Shown: piece after piece, positions 8,610-17,046 of the stretch
How the letters are laid out: every line of letters starts with the position of its first letter
How positions within the stretch are numbered: position 1 is the stretch's first letter
Source: Streptomyces alboflavus
GTDB lineage: Bacteria > Actinomycetota > Actinomycetes > Streptomycetales > Streptomycetaceae
Assembly: GCF_000716675.1 (NCBI RefSeq)
Contig: NZ_JNXT01000036.1
Span: 1-64,000, forward strand
Reading direction: 5' to 3'
DNA: 64,000 bases
Position numbers and translations under genes: made by a program
Notes under the pieces: generated by a model
The model's input: the letters and a program-made list of their open reading frames with translations, nothing else
What the model was told of the DNA's origin: nothing
Databases searched by the model: none

Positions 8610-10055
8610 ATGTCCCCCTCGGCCAGCGCTCCGGTCGACGCCAAGCAGCCCCCGAATTCCCCGCAGGGCGGGCTCGACGGCTTCTTCAAGATCTCGGAGC
8701 GGGGCTCGACCCTGGCCAGGGAAGTACGGGGCGGCTTCGCCACCTTCTTCGCGATGGCCTACATCATCGTGCTGAACCCGATCATCCTCGGCAGCGCCAA
8801 GGACATGTACGGCCACCAGCTCGACAACAAGCAGCTGGTCACCGCCACCGTCCTCACGGCCGCGTTCACCACGCTGCTGATGGGCGTCATCGGCAACGTC
8901 CCCATCGCCCTCGCCGCCGGTCTCGGCGTGAACACCGTGGTCGCCCTGCAGCTGGCGCCCCGGATGTCCTGGCCGGACGCCATGGGCATGGTCGTCCTCG
9001 CGGGCTTCGTGGTGATGCTCCTGGTGGCCACGGGCCTGCGGGAGCGTGTGATGAGCGCCGTGCCGCTGGGCCTGCGCAAGGGCATCGCGATCGGCATCGG
9101 CCTGTTCATCATGCTGATCGGCCTCGTCGACGCGGGCTTCGTCTCGCGCATCCCCGACGCCGCGCACACCACCGTGCCGCTCCAGCTCGGCGGCGACGGT
9201 CACCTCAACGGCTGGCCGGTCCTGGTCTTCGTCCTCGGCGTGCTGCTCACGCTGGCGCTCCTGGTGCGGAAGGTGCCGGGCGCGATCCTGCTGTCCATCG
9301 TCGTCATGACGGTTCTGGCCATGATCATCCACGCGGTCGCGGATGTGCCGTCCTGGGGTCTGACGACGCCGGAGTGGCCCGGCAACCCGGTCTCCACGCC
9401 CGACTTCGGCCTGGTCGGTGAGATCAGCCTGTTCGGCGGCTTCGGCAAGGTCGGCGTCCTGACCGGCGTGCTGTTCGTCTTCACCGTGCTGCTCTCGTGC
9501 TTCTTCGACGCGATGGGCACGATCATGGGCGTCGGCGACGAGGCCAAGCTGACCGACGACAAGGGGAACTTCCCCGGCATCAACAAGGTCCTGTTCGTCG
9601 ACGGCATCGCCGTCGCGGCGGGCGGCGCCTCGTCCTCCTCGGCCACCACCTGCTTCGTGGAGTCCACGGCGGGCGTCGGCGAGGGCGCGCGGACCGGCCT
9701 CGCCAACGTCGTCACCGGCGGTCTGTTCGCCGTGGCGCTGTTCCTCACGCCGCTCGCCACGATGGTGCCCTCGCAGGCGGCCACGCCCGCGCTGCTCGCG
9801 GTCGGCTTCCTGATCCTGTCCGGCTCGATCGGCGCGATCGACTGGAGCGACTACACGATCGCGATCCCGGCGTTCGTGACGATGCTGATGATGCCGTTCA
9901 CGTACTCGATCACGAACGGCATCGGCATGGGCTTCATCGCCTTCACCGTGCTGCGGCTCGCGGCCGGGCGGGGCCGTGAGGTGCCGGTCGCGATGTACGC
10001 GGTGTCCGCCGTGTTCGCCTTCTACTACCTGATGCCGGCGCTCGATCTCACGTAG
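8610..10055 (+). CDS. NCS2-family purine permease (AzgA type)
   Basis: A 481-residue polytopic membrane protein of the NCS2 family. The N-terminal GFATFFAMAYIIVLNP and the later CFVESTAGVGEGARTGLANV blocks are hallmarks of the hypoxanthine/guanine/adenine permease branch (COG2252). It should import purine bases with protons. ATG 8610 was chosen over ATG 8598 because GAGG at 8600-8603 has a 6-base spacing to it. The gene stands alone and converges on a small RHH gene. Confidence 0.9.
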   Translation: MSPSASAPVDAKQPPNSPQGGLDGFFKISERGSTLAREVRGGFATFFAMAYIIVLNPIILGSAKDMYGHQLDNKQLVTATVLTAAFTTLLMGVIGNVPIALAAGLGVNTVVALQLAPRMSWPDAMGMVVLAGFVVMLLVATGLRERVMSAVPLGLRKGIAIGIGLFIMLIGLVDAGFVSRIPDAAHTTVPLQLGGDGHLNGWPVLVFVLGVLLTLALLVRKVPGAILLSIVVMTVLAMIIHAVADVPSWGLTTPEWPGNPVSTPDFGLVGEISLFGGFGKVGVLTGVLFVFTVLLSCFFDAMGTIMGVGDEAKLTDDKGNFPGINKVLFVDGIAVAAGGASSSSATTCFVESTAGVGEGARTGLANVVTGGLFAVALFLTPLATMVPSQAATPALLAVGFLILSGSIGAIDWSDYTIAIPAFVTMLMMPFTYSITNGIGMGFIAFTVLRLAAGRGREVPVAMYAVSAVFAFYYLMPALDLT

Positions 10056-10111
10056 CCCGCCGCGGGGGCGGGGCCGGGGGCGGGGGCCCCGGCGGTGCCT
10101 CTGGGTGCCCC

Positions 10112-10288
10112 CTAGGCGTAGAACTTCTCCGTCGCCTCGACGGACGACTTGAACCGCTCGTCGAAGTCATCACGGATGAGCGTCCGGGCCACATAGTCCT
10201 GGACGCTCATTCCTCTTTTCGCGGCGTGCTGCCGGATCCGGTCGAGCAGATCGCCGTCTATCCGCAGGCTGAGCACTGTCGATGCCAT
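10112..10288 (-). CDS. small ribbon-helix-helix protein
   Basis: A 58-residue protein, STVLSLRIDGDLLDRIRQHA followed by a second helix, matching the ribbon-helix-helix DNA-binding fold found in antitoxins and CopG-like regulators. The ATG at 10288 begins exactly at the fold; the frame further upstream is not conserved-looking. No toxin gene is adjacent, so it is either an orphan antitoxin-like regulator or acts with a distant partner. The 165 bases to the MarR gene contain no other frame I trust. Confidence 0.7.
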   Translation of the reverse strand: MASTVLSLRIDGDLLDRIRQHAAKRGMSVQDYVARTLIRDDFDERFKSSVEATEKFYA

Positions 10289-10426
10289 GCGTACAGCGTT
10301 GCCGCCCTCGCGTGGGGGACGCCCGGCTTTCCGAATCCAGCTCACTCATTTGGGTGACGAAAGGGTTCTGTGTGCCAGATCACGGGCAACCCGGGCTTCC
10401 CCGGCCGGTAACCGAGTGGTCTTTAG

Positions 10427-10448
10427 TTAGGGTAATGAGTTACGCTAA
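10427..10448. promoter_or_regulatory. MarR operator palindrome
   Basis: TTAGGGTAA (10427-10435) and TTACGCTAA (10440-10448) form an inverted repeat matching at 8 of 9 positions with a 4-base spacer. It ends five bases before the ATG of the MarR gene. This is the expected size and place for an autoregulatory MarR site controlling the MarR-MFS operon. Confidence 0.65.
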
Positions 10449-10453
10449 AGAAC

Positions 10454-10891
10454 ATGCCGGACCTCTCCCATGGCGACAACGCTGCCGCCGTGAACTCGCT
10501 GCGCTCCGCCGTGATGCGCCTCTCCCGTCGACTCAAGCACCAGCGGGTCGACGAGTCGCTGAGCCCCACCGAGATGTCGGTGCTCGGCACCCTCGCCCGC
10601 TGTGGCAGCGCCACCCCGGGCGAGCTCGCCCGCAAGGAGCATGTGCAGCCGCCGTCGATGACCCGCATCGTCGCGCTCCTCGAAGCCAAGGGCCTGGTCA
10701 GGCTCGAACCGCACCCGGAGGACCGCCGCCAGAAGGTAGTGACCCAGACGGAGCAGGCCGAGGCCATGCTCGAGGAGAGCCGCCGCAAGCGGAACGCCTG
10801 GCTCGCGAACCTCGCCGCCGACCTCGACGAGGACGAGTGGGAGGCCCTGCGCGCCGCCGCTCCGGTCCTGGAGAAGCTGGCCCACCTCTGA
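10454..10891 (+). CDS. MarR-family repressor
   Basis: A 145-residue MarR regulator. The winged helix is seen as TPGELARKEHVQPPSMTRIV followed by the wing HPEDRRQKVV; flanking helices give the dimerisation region. It is likely to repress itself and the MFS exporter that starts 24 bases downstream, through the palindrome at 10427-10448. The ATG lies so close to the operator that the transcript may have a very short leader. The ligand is unknown, probably a substrate of the exporter. Confidence 0.9.
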   Translation: MPDLSHGDNAAAVNSLRSAVMRLSRRLKHQRVDESLSPTEMSVLGTLARCGSATPGELARKEHVQPPSMTRIVALLEAKGLVRLEPHPEDRRQKVVTQTEQAEAMLEESRRKRNAWLANLAADLDEDEWEALRAAAPVLEKLAHL

Positions 10892-10915
10892 CCTGACGCC
10901 AAGGAGGCGAACCTT

Positions 10916-12262
10916 TTGAGTACGGGATCCGGAGCAGACTCCGCCCCCGCACCAACCGCCCTCGACACCACCCGTCCCCACAAGACCTCGATGTTCAGCT
11001 CGCTGCGCATCCGGAACTACCGGCTGTTCGCAGCGGGAGCCGCCGTCTCCAACACCGGCACCTGGATGGCCCGCATCACCCAGGACTGGCTGGTGCTCAG
11101 CCTCACCGGGTCGTCCGCCGCCGTCGGCGTGACGACCGCGATGCAGTTCCTGCCGATGCTGCTCTTCGGCCTGTACGGCGGCGTCATCGCCGACCGGTTC
11201 GCCAAGCGGAACCTGCTCTTCCTCACCCAGGGCGCCATGGGCATGGGCGGCCTCTTCCTGGCCGCGATGACGCTCTCCGGCCACGTCCAGGTCTGGCACG
11301 TCTACGTCACCGCGTTCTTCACCGGCCTGGTGACCGTCGTCGACAACCCGACCCGGCAGTCCTTCGTGTCCGAGCTCGTCGGCCCCGACCAGCTCCGCAA
11401 CGCCGTCTCGCTGAACTCCGCGAACTTCCAGTCCGCGCGCCTCATCGGACCGGCCGTCGCGGGCCTCGTCACGGCCGCCGTCGGCCCCGGCTGGGCGTTC
11501 CTCGCCAACGGCCTGTCCTTCCTCGCGCCGCTGACCGGACTCCTGCTCATCCGCACCGCCGAGCTGACCCGCAGCCCGCTCGCGCCGCGCGGCCGCAAGG
11601 GGCAGCTCCGCGAGGGCCTCAACTACGTCTCCCGGCACCCGGAGCTGATCTGGCCGATCGTCCTCATCGGCTTCATCGGCACGTTCGGCTTCAACTTCCC
11701 GATCTGGCTGAGCGCGTACGCCGACGACGTCTTCCACGGCGGCTCCGGCATGTACGCCCTGTTCACCACGCTGATGGGGGCGGGGTCCCTGATCGGGGCG
11801 CTGCTCGCCGCGCGGCGGCGGTCCTCGCGCCTGCGGATGCTCGCGGGCGCGGCCGGTCTGTTCGGCGTCGCGCTGATCGCCGTCGCCGCGGTGCCCAGCG
11901 CCTACGTCTTCGCCGCGCTGCTCGTGCCCGTCGGCGCGATCGGGCTCACCGTCAACGTCACCGCCAACTCCTCGGTGCAGATGGCCACCGACCCCGAGAT
12001 GCGGGGGCGGGTGATGAGCCTGTTCATGATGGTGTTCGTGGGCGGTACGCCGCTGGGCGGGCCGCTGTTCGGCTGGCTCACCGACGCGTACGGCGTGCGG
12101 GTCAGCTTCGCGCTGGGCGGGCTGATCGTGGCTGTCGCCGCGCTCGGGGTCGGCTTGATGTTGGCGCGCGCGGCCAACCTCCGGTTGAAGGTGGACCTGC
12201 GGCGGGGCCGCACCCACGTGGAGTTTGTCGCCCGGGAGCGGGAGTTGGCGCCTGCGGCGTAG
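10916..12262 (+). CDS. MFS exporter (EntS-like MFS_3)
   Basis: A 448-residue major facilitator with about 12 membrane segments. FSSLRIRNYRLFAAGAAVSN near the start and the DNPTRQSFVSELVG loop are typical of the EntS/MFS_3 drug and siderophore exporter branch. Translation begins at a TTG (10916) supported by a strong AAGGAGG eight bases upstream. It is the second gene of the MarR operon, so export of the MarR ligand is the natural inference. A dispersed-repeat terminator follows. Confidence 0.88.
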   Translation: MSTGSGADSAPAPTALDTTRPHKTSMFSSLRIRNYRLFAAGAAVSNTGTWMARITQDWLVLSLTGSSAAVGVTTAMQFLPMLLFGLYGGVIADRFAKRNLLFLTQGAMGMGGLFLAAMTLSGHVQVWHVYVTAFFTGLVTVVDNPTRQSFVSELVGPDQLRNAVSLNSANFQSARLIGPAVAGLVTAAVGPGWAFLANGLSFLAPLTGLLLIRTAELTRSPLAPRGRKGQLREGLNYVSRHPELIWPIVLIGFIGTFGFNFPIWLSAYADDVFHGGSGMYALFTTLMGAGSLIGALLAARRRSSRLRMLAGAAGLFGVALIAVAAVPSAYVFAALLVPVGAIGLTVNVTANSSVQMATDPEMRGRVMSLFMMVFVGGTPLGGPLFGWLTDAYGVRVSFALGGLIVAVAALGVGLMLARAANLRLKVDLRRGRTHVEFVARERELAPAA

Positions 12263-12316
12263 CGGATGGTGGGGGGACTGCGCGTTCTCGTCGGGCTGCT
12301 GCCCCGGTGGGGGCTG

Positions 12317-12350
12317 GGCGCGCGGTTCCCCGCGCCCCTTACGGGGCGCC
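12317..12350. terminator. hairpin terminator, second copy of dispersed repeat
   Basis: GCGCCCC (12332-12338) pairs with GGGGCGC (12343-12349) around TTAC. Read on the minus strand it is the same element as at 5472-5550 (AAGGGGCGCGGGGAAC core). It again sits between convergent genes (MFS and GNAT). Confidence 0.7.
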
Positions 12351-12367
12351 CCCACCTGGGCCGGGAG

Positions 12368-12946
12368 TCAGACCCGGCGTTCCAGGACCTGACCCGGCCA
12401 CGTGCCGTCCTTCGCCGTGAAGGACTCCGTCCGCACGAAGCCGTTGCTCTCGTAGTACGCGACGAGGCGGCCCTCGTTGCCCGCGTAGCAGTCGACCCGG
12501 AGCAGGGAGATGCCCTTCCTCCGGGTCTCGGCCGCGGCGTGGGCCAGGAGGGCGCGGCCCACGCCCAGGCCGCCGAAGCGGTGGTCGGTGGCCAGGTAGT
12601 GGACGTACTGCTCGGGCTCGGCGACCGGGGGAATGTAGGAGCCGGGGCCGTCGGTGAGCATCAGCATCCCCGCGGGCTCCCCGCCGACCTCGGCGATCCA
12701 CGGCGAGCCGGTGGCCACGTACTTCTCGATCGCCTCGACGACCTTCGGGTTCCGCGACAGCGGCTCGGTGCCCCACTGCTTCGTGTGGCCCCGGGAGACC
12801 AGCCAGGCGACGGCGCTGTCGAGGATGCCGAGGAAGGCGGGGACGTCGGCGGGTCCGGCGGCGCGGATGCGTACGGAGTCGGAGCGATCCGTATCCGAGT
12901 GACCCGCACCGGAGCGATCTATATCGGGGTGATCCAAGTCGTCCAT
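12368..12946 (-). CDS. GNAT-family N-acetyltransferase
   Basis: Up to 192 residues with the GNAT fold: VRIRAAGPADVPAFLGIL at the start of the domain, the acetyl-CoA loop RFGGLGVGRALLAHA, and the closing YYESNGFVRTESF motif. The substrate cannot be read from sequence. The first 24 residues carry an Asp/His/Ser repeat from a short DNA duplication and lack a good ribosome binding site, so the true start may be later. It is divergent from thpR with only 17 bases between the annotated starts. Confidence 0.85.
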   Translation of the reverse strand: MDDLDHPDIDRSGAGHSDTDRSDSVRIRAAGPADVPAFLGILDSAVAWLVSRGHTKQWGTEPLSRNPKVVEAIEKYVATGSPWIAEVGGEPAGMLMLTDGPGSYIPPVAEPEQYVHYLATDHRFGGLGVGRALLAHAAAETRRKGISLLRVDCYAGNEGRLVAYYESNGFVRTESFTAKDGTWPGQVLERRV

Positions 12947-12963
12947 GGAGGCAGGCTAGTCGC

Positions 12964-13554
12964 ATGAGACTTTTCGCGGCGGTGCTGCCCCCGGAGCAGG
13001 TGGCGGACGAACTGGCCGGTGTGGTGGCGGGGTTGAGGCGGCTGCCGGGCCCCGACGGGGTGCGGTGGTCCAGCCGGGAGAACTGGCACTTCACGCTGGC
13101 GTTCCTGGCCGAGGTGGACGAGGAGGTGGTGCCGGGGGTGTGTGAGCGCATGGAGCGGGCGGCGCGGCGCACGGCGCCGTTCGCGCTGTCGCTGCGCGGC
13201 GGTGGTCACTTCGGCGGCCGGGCGCTGTGGGCCGGGGCGGGCGGCGCGGTCGCCGAGCTGCGGATCCTGGCGGGCCGGGCGGAGGCGGCCGCGCGGAAGG
13301 CGGGCGTCACGATGACCGAGCACCGGCCCTACCGCCCGCACCTGACGCTGGCCCGCTCGCGCGGCGACGCGGACTTCACGCCGTACGTGGCGGCCCTGAG
13401 CTCCTTCACCGGCACCCCCTGGACCGTGTCCGAGCTGGTGCTCGTCCGCAGCAACCTGCCGACGAGCGGGGTGCCGGGGGAGCGGCCGCGGTACGAGGCG
13501 GTGGGGCGGTGGCCGCTGGGAGGCGCCGCGAAGGACGCGGACGCGGCCGGTTAA
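12964..13554 (+). CDS. thpR: RNA 2',3'-cyclic phosphodiesterase (LigT/ThpR)
   Basis: A 196-residue 2H phosphoesterase. The two catalytic HxTL motifs are visible as HFTLAF (near residue 42) and HLTLAR (near 123). The family opens RNA 2',3'-cyclic phosphates and ligates or hydrolyses 2'-5' links. The length fits. A 29-residue membrane peptide gene starts ten bases after its stop, probably in the same transcript. Confidence 0.88.
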   Translation: MRLFAAVLPPEQVADELAGVVAGLRRLPGPDGVRWSSRENWHFTLAFLAEVDEEVVPGVCERMERAARRTAPFALSLRGGGHFGGRALWAGAGGAVAELRILAGRAEAAARKAGVTMTEHRPYRPHLTLARSRGDADFTPYVAALSSFTGTPWTVSELVLVRSNLPTSGVPGERPRYEAVGRWPLGGAAKDADAAG

Positions 13555-13564
13555 CCTCGATGGC

Positions 13565-13654
13565 GTGAACCCCAAGACCAGGAACCGGATCATGGCCGGT
13601 GTGCTCGTGCTGATGTTCGTCGTCGTGGCGCTCGCGGCGGCGCTCGGCCAGTAG
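13565..13654 (+). CDS. 29-residue small membrane peptide
   Basis: A GTG-started frame encoding VNPKTRNRIMAGVLVLMFVV and nine more residues ending LGQ: a basic head followed by one hydrophobic helix. Size and pattern match a small single-span protein. It is ten bases downstream of thpR. No ribosome binding site stands out. Function unknown. It is too short for most gene finders, and conservation next to thpR would settle whether it is real. Confidence 0.55.
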   Translation: MNPKTRNRIMAGVLVLMFVVVALAAALGQ

Positions 13655-13690
13655 CCGGGGCCGCCGCGGGCGTGCGTCCTGCCGTTGTCG

Positions 13691-13713
13691 CCGGAGTGAG
13701 GGCCTCTCACCGG
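13691..13713. terminator. candidate bidirectional hairpin
   Basis: CCGGAGTGAG (13691-13700) can pair with CTCACCGG (13706-13713), with one bulged A and a GGCCT loop. It lies between the small membrane gene and the convergent aldo/keto reductase. Confidence 0.4.
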
Positions 13714-13726
13714 AGCGACGGCCCCT

Positions 13727-14719
13727 TCACCAGGCGAAGGCCTCCGGGGACGGGCCCGGGCCCGGGAAGATCTCGTCGAGTGACAGCAGCACGTCCTTGC
13801 TCAGCTTCAGCTCGACGGCGCGCACGGCCGAGTCGAGCTGCTCCGCGGTGCGCGGGCCGACGATGGGTCCGGTGACGCCGGGGCGGGTGAGCAGCCACGC
13901 CAGAGCGACCTCGCCGGGGTGCAGGCCGTGCTTGTCGAGCAGGTCCTCGTACGCCTGGACCTGTGCGCGCGTCGCCGGGTCGGCGAGGGCGGACGCGGCC
14001 CGGCCCGAGGCGCGGCGGCTGCCCTCGACCTCCTTCTTCAGGACGCCGCCGAGCAGCCCGCCGTGCAGCGGCGACCAGGGGATGACGCCGAGGCCGTAGT
14101 CCCGGGCGGCGGGCAGGACCTCCATCTCGGCGCGGCGCTCCGCGAGGTTGTAGAGGCACTGCTCGGTGACCAGGCCGTAGCTGCCCCGGCGCGCGGCCAG
14201 CTCGTTCGCCTGGGCGATCTTGTAGCCGGGGAAGTTGCTCGATCCCGCGTAAAGGATCTTGCCCTGCTGGACGAGGACGTCGACGGCCTGCCAGATCTCC
14301 TCGAACGGGGTGTTCCGGTCGATGTGGTGGAACTGGTAGATGTCGATGTAGTCGGTCTGCAGGCGCTTGAGGGAGGCCTCCACGGAGCGGCGGATGTTGA
14401 CCGCCGAGAGCTTGTCGTGGTTCGGCCAGGGGGCGACGCCGTCCGGCGTCATGTTCCCGTACACCTTCGTGGCGAGGACGACCTTGTCGCGTCGGTCGCC
14501 GCCCTGCGCGAACCAGGTGCCGATGATCTCCTCGGTGCGGCCCTTGTTCTCGTGCCAGCCGTAGGTGTTGGCGGTGTCGAAGAAGTTGATGCCCGCGGCG
14601 AGCGCGGCATCCATGATCGCGTGACTCTCCGCCTCCCCGGTCTGCGGCCCGAAGTTCATCGTGCCGAGAGTGAGGCGGCTGACCTTGAGTCCGGTGCGTC
14701 CCAGCTGCGTGTACTTCAT
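13727..14719 (-). CDS. aldo/keto reductase
   Basis: A 330-residue NAD(P)H-dependent aldo/keto reductase of the YajO/Tas-like group. FFDTANTYGWHENKGRTEE carries the catalytic Asp and Tyr, VVLATKVYG the Lys, and YQFHHID the His. IVGPRTAEQL near the end matches the cofactor-binding segment. It probably reduces small aldehydes or ketones, or the reverse. It is monocistronic; the Uma2 gene upstream is separated by 60 G-rich bases. Confidence 0.9.
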   Translation of the reverse strand: MKYTQLGRTGLKVSRLTLGTMNFGPQTGEAESHAIMDAALAAGINFFDTANTYGWHENKGRTEEIIGTWFAQGGDRRDKVVLATKVYGNMTPDGVAPWPNHDKLSAVNIRRSVEASLKRLQTDYIDIYQFHHIDRNTPFEEIWQAVDVLVQQGKILYAGSSNFPGYKIAQANELAARRGSYGLVTEQCLYNLAERRAEMEVLPAARDYGLGVIPWSPLHGGLLGGVLKKEVEGSRRASGRAASALADPATRAQVQAYEDLLDKHGLHPGEVALAWLLTRPGVTGPIVGPRTAEQLDSAVRAVELKLSKDVLLSLDEIFPGPGPSPEAFAW

Positions 14720-14779
14720 GGGGTCTTAGCCAACGGGGTGGAGTGTGCTCTAGGCAAGGGGGTGGGGGGGAGGGGGTGG

Positions 14780-15313
14780 TCAGTCGCGGGGGAAGTGAGT
14801 GGTGGTGAGGGTGAGGTCGAGGAGGCCGTGGGTGACGCGGATCTCCTCGCCGAAGGCGACCGTGAGCCGACGCGCGTAGTCGGTGCCTGTGGGGGCCGAG
14901 TAGAGGTGGCAGCGTGCCGTACTCGGGTCGACGACGAGGTAGAGCGGGATCTTCGCCGTGGCGTAGGCGGTCAGCTTGGGGCCATAGTCCATGTAGTGGG
15001 TGGCGCGGCTGACGACTTCGGCGACGATCTCGATGTCCCGGCTGCTCCAGGGCGAAGCCGCGTCCGCCCGGTAGCGGACCACGTCGGGTACGAGGATGTC
15101 CGCACACCCCGGCAGGGCGACCTGGAAGGCTCGGACGCCGGATTTCCGGGGAGGGCCCACGCCCAGCTGGGCGGCCAGGATCCGGATGATCCGAATGTGG
15201 TTCGCCGGCTCCGGCGCGATGACCCCACAGTCGTCGACGATCTGTACGCGGTAGCCCCGGCGTGCCCAGACCCTCCACATGAGCGCCCGGTGTAACTCCA
15301 CGGCCTCGATCAT
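14780..15313 (-). CDS. Uma2-family (DUF820) endonuclease-like protein
   Basis: A 177-residue protein with the PD-(D/E)xK-like Uma2 core: ILVPDVVRY, then EIVAEVVS, then DYGPKLTAYATAKIPLYLVV. Streptomyces carry many such genes of unknown biological role; nuclease activity is inferred from fold only. ATG 15313 was chosen because GGAGGGGG precedes it by seven bases, which removes about 60 poorly conserved residues of the longer frame. Confidence 0.82.
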   Translation of the reverse strand: MIEAVELHRALMWRVWARRGYRVQIVDDCGVIAPEPANHIRIIRILAAQLGVGPPRKSGVRAFQVALPGCADILVPDVVRYRADAASPWSSRDIEIVAEVVSRATHYMDYGPKLTAYATAKIPLYLVVDPSTARCHLYSAPTGTDYARRLTVAFGEEIRVTHGLLDLTLTTTHFPRD

Positions 15314-15384
15314 GGTTCTCCCCCTCCTTGGCCGGGACCGCCGTATGCGGCCCCGGAGGCACAACGGGGCGGCGGCCCGCGACG

Positions 15385-15903
15385 TCACGCCCCGCCCAGC
15401 CACCCCGCCGCGTCCAGGCGGAACGCCTCCGGGGGTACGACCGCGCGCAGGTCGTCCTCCAGGGCCGCGAGGCGGTGGGCGCCGACCGTGTGGGCCCACT
15501 CCGCCCGCAGCTCGTCGAAGACCGCCGCCGAGCGGGCCAGGGCGTCCAGGCCGTGCGGGGTGAGACGGACCAGTTTGCGGCGGGCGTCGGCCGGGTCGTC
15601 GGCGCGCTCGGCGTAACCGAGGGCGACCAGGCGGTCCACGGTCTTGCCCGCCGCCTGCTTGGTGACGCCGAGCCGCCGCCCGATCTCGCTGGCGCTCGCC
15701 CCGCCCGCGCCCACGGCCTGCATCGCGAAGCCGTGCGCGGGGCGCAGGTCGGGGTGGCCCTGGCGGGCGAGGTCGGCGTGCAGACGGTCGATGAGGGTGC
15801 GGAAACCGGCGAAGAGGAGGAGGGGCAGCTCGTAGCCGGGGCGGTCCGGGGGCGACCCCTTCCCCTTTTCGACAACCTGGTTTACCTTTTCATCGTCAAC
15901 CAT
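15385..15903 (-). CDS. MarR-family regulator
   Basis: About 172 residues with a MarR winged helix: SASEIGRRLGVTKQAAGKTV and wing RADDPADARRKLVRLT. It is divergent from an AhpD-like gene with 23 bases between starts and probably controls it. The start is uncertain: ATGs exist at 15939, 15912 and 15903, and the first 20 residues overlap candidate operator repeats, so translation might begin further in. No strong ribosome binding site is seen for any of them. Confidence 0.85.
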   Translation of the reverse strand: MVDDEKVNQVVEKGKGSPPDRPGYELPLLLFAGFRTLIDRLHADLARQGHPDLRPAHGFAMQAVGAGGASASEIGRRLGVTKQAAGKTVDRLVALGYAERADDPADARRKLVRLTPHGLDALARSAAVFDELRAEWAHTVGAHRLAALEDDLRAVVPPEAFRLDAAGWLGGA

Positions 15904-15907
15904 GTTG
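15873..15907. promoter_or_regulatory. paired CAAC-N3-GTT repeats at divergent promoter
   Basis: CAACCTGGTTT (15873-15883) and CAACCATGTTG (15897-15907) share the palindromic form CAAC-N3-GTT and start 24 bases apart. They overlap the annotated 5' end of the MarR gene and precede the AhpD-like gene. They are the best candidates for MarR operators here. Confidence 0.45.
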
Positions 15908-15926
15908 TCCATTTTAGGGGGATGGA

Positions 15927-16439
15927 ATGTTCGCCGCACACACCGTGGAGACCGCGCCAGAAGGATCCCGGGCAGCTATGGAGGACGTCGTACGCGCCTT
16001 CGGCGTGCTGCCGGACGCCGTCGCCCGGCTCGCCGCCTCGCCCGAACTGCTCACCGGATTCCTGGAGTTGAGCGCGAAGTTCGAGCGCACGACGCTGGAC
16101 CCGCTGGCCCGCGAGACCGTCATCATGACGATCGCCGTGCGCAACGACTGCCATGTGTGCGTCACCCTGCACACCGGCAAGCTGCACAAGCTCGGCGCCG
16201 ACGCGGCGCTCGTGGCCGCGCTCCGGGCGGGCGGCGAACTGCCCGAGGAGCACGAACACCTCGAAGCCGTACGACAGTTCACGCTGCGGGTCCTCGAGCG
16301 CGCCGGCGGCGTGGACGACGCCGACGTGAAGGCGTTCCTCGCGCACGGCTACACGGAGCGGAACGCCCTGGAGGTCGTCATGGGCATCGGCGCGTACACG
16401 ATGTCGACCCTCGCAAACCGGCTGACGGGGGCCGTCTGA
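15927..16439 (+). CDS. carboxymuconolactone decarboxylase/AhpD-like protein
   Basis: A 170-residue AhpD-fold protein. The redox motif CHVC with following His (NDCHVCVTLHTGKLH) lies in the core, as in alkylhydroperoxidase partners, and the C-terminal helix FLAHGYTERNALEVVMGIG fits the family. It probably removes peroxides or acts as a thiol redox partner. AGGGGG at 15915-15920 supports ATG 15927. It is divergent from a MarR gene, a common thiol- or oxidant-sensing arrangement. Confidence 0.87.
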   Translation: MFAAHTVETAPEGSRAAMEDVVRAFGVLPDAVARLAASPELLTGFLELSAKFERTTLDPLARETVIMTIAVRNDCHVCVTLHTGKLHKLGADAALVAALRAGGELPEEHEHLEAVRQFTLRVLERAGGVDDADVKAFLAHGYTERNALEVVMGIGAYTMSTLANRLTGAV

Positions 16440-16518
16440 GCGACAGCCCGGTGAGCGGCCCGGCGACTGGTCAGGATTCGAGAAGCGCCGGTCACCGGGC
16501 CGCAGTTAAATATCAGCC

Positions 16519-16932
16519 ATGGACATCACCATTCACACCACGGCCCTTCCGCACACCGACCCGGACGCCTCCGTCGCCTTCTACCGCGACGCCCTCGGCT
16601 TCGAGGTCCGTACCGACGTCGGCGAGGGCGCGATGCGCTGGATCACCGTCGGCCCCGCCGGTCAGCCCGACATGTCCATCCTGCTCGCGCCGCCCGCCGT
16701 CGACCCCGGGATCACCGAGGACGAGCGCCGCGTCATCGCCGAGATGATGGCCAAGGGCACGTACGGCTGGATCCTGCTGGCCACCCACGACCTCGACGGC
16801 ACCTTCGCGAAGGTCCAGGCCGCCGACGCCGAAGTCGTCCAGGAGCCCACCGAGCAGCCCTACGGCGTGCGTGACTGCGCCTTCCGTGACCCCGCGGGCA
16901 ACCTCATCCGCATCCAGGAACTCCAGCGCTGA
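16519..16932 (+). CDS. VOC-family (glyoxalase-like) protein
   Basis: A 137-residue vicinal-oxygen-chelate fold protein: SVAFYRDALGFEV in the first half-module and YGVRDCAFRDPAGNLIRI closing the second. The latter carries the typical FxDPxGN metal-site motif. The substrate is not evident. It stands between the AhpD-like gene and a DUF1801 gene, with its own AT-rich upstream segment (GTTAAATATC). Confidence 0.87.
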   Translation: MDITIHTTALPHTDPDASVAFYRDALGFEVRTDVGEGAMRWITVGPAGQPDMSILLAPPAVDPGITEDERRVIAEMMAKGTYGWILLATHDLDGTFAKVQAADAEVVQEPTEQPYGVRDCAFRDPAGNLIRIQELQR

Positions 16933-17046
16933 GAGGGGTGCCCCATGTGCCGTCCCGAGTGGTCACGTGCGCTGACCGCCGCGTACGTCGCAAGTGAGAT
17001 CAGCGGGTCCAGTCAGTCCAGCCAGTCCTGTGAGAGGGGAACCGTC

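Noticed and set aside
10112..10288. Complete toxin-antitoxin pair around the small RHH gene
   Set aside because: No adjacent frame looks like a toxin on either strand.
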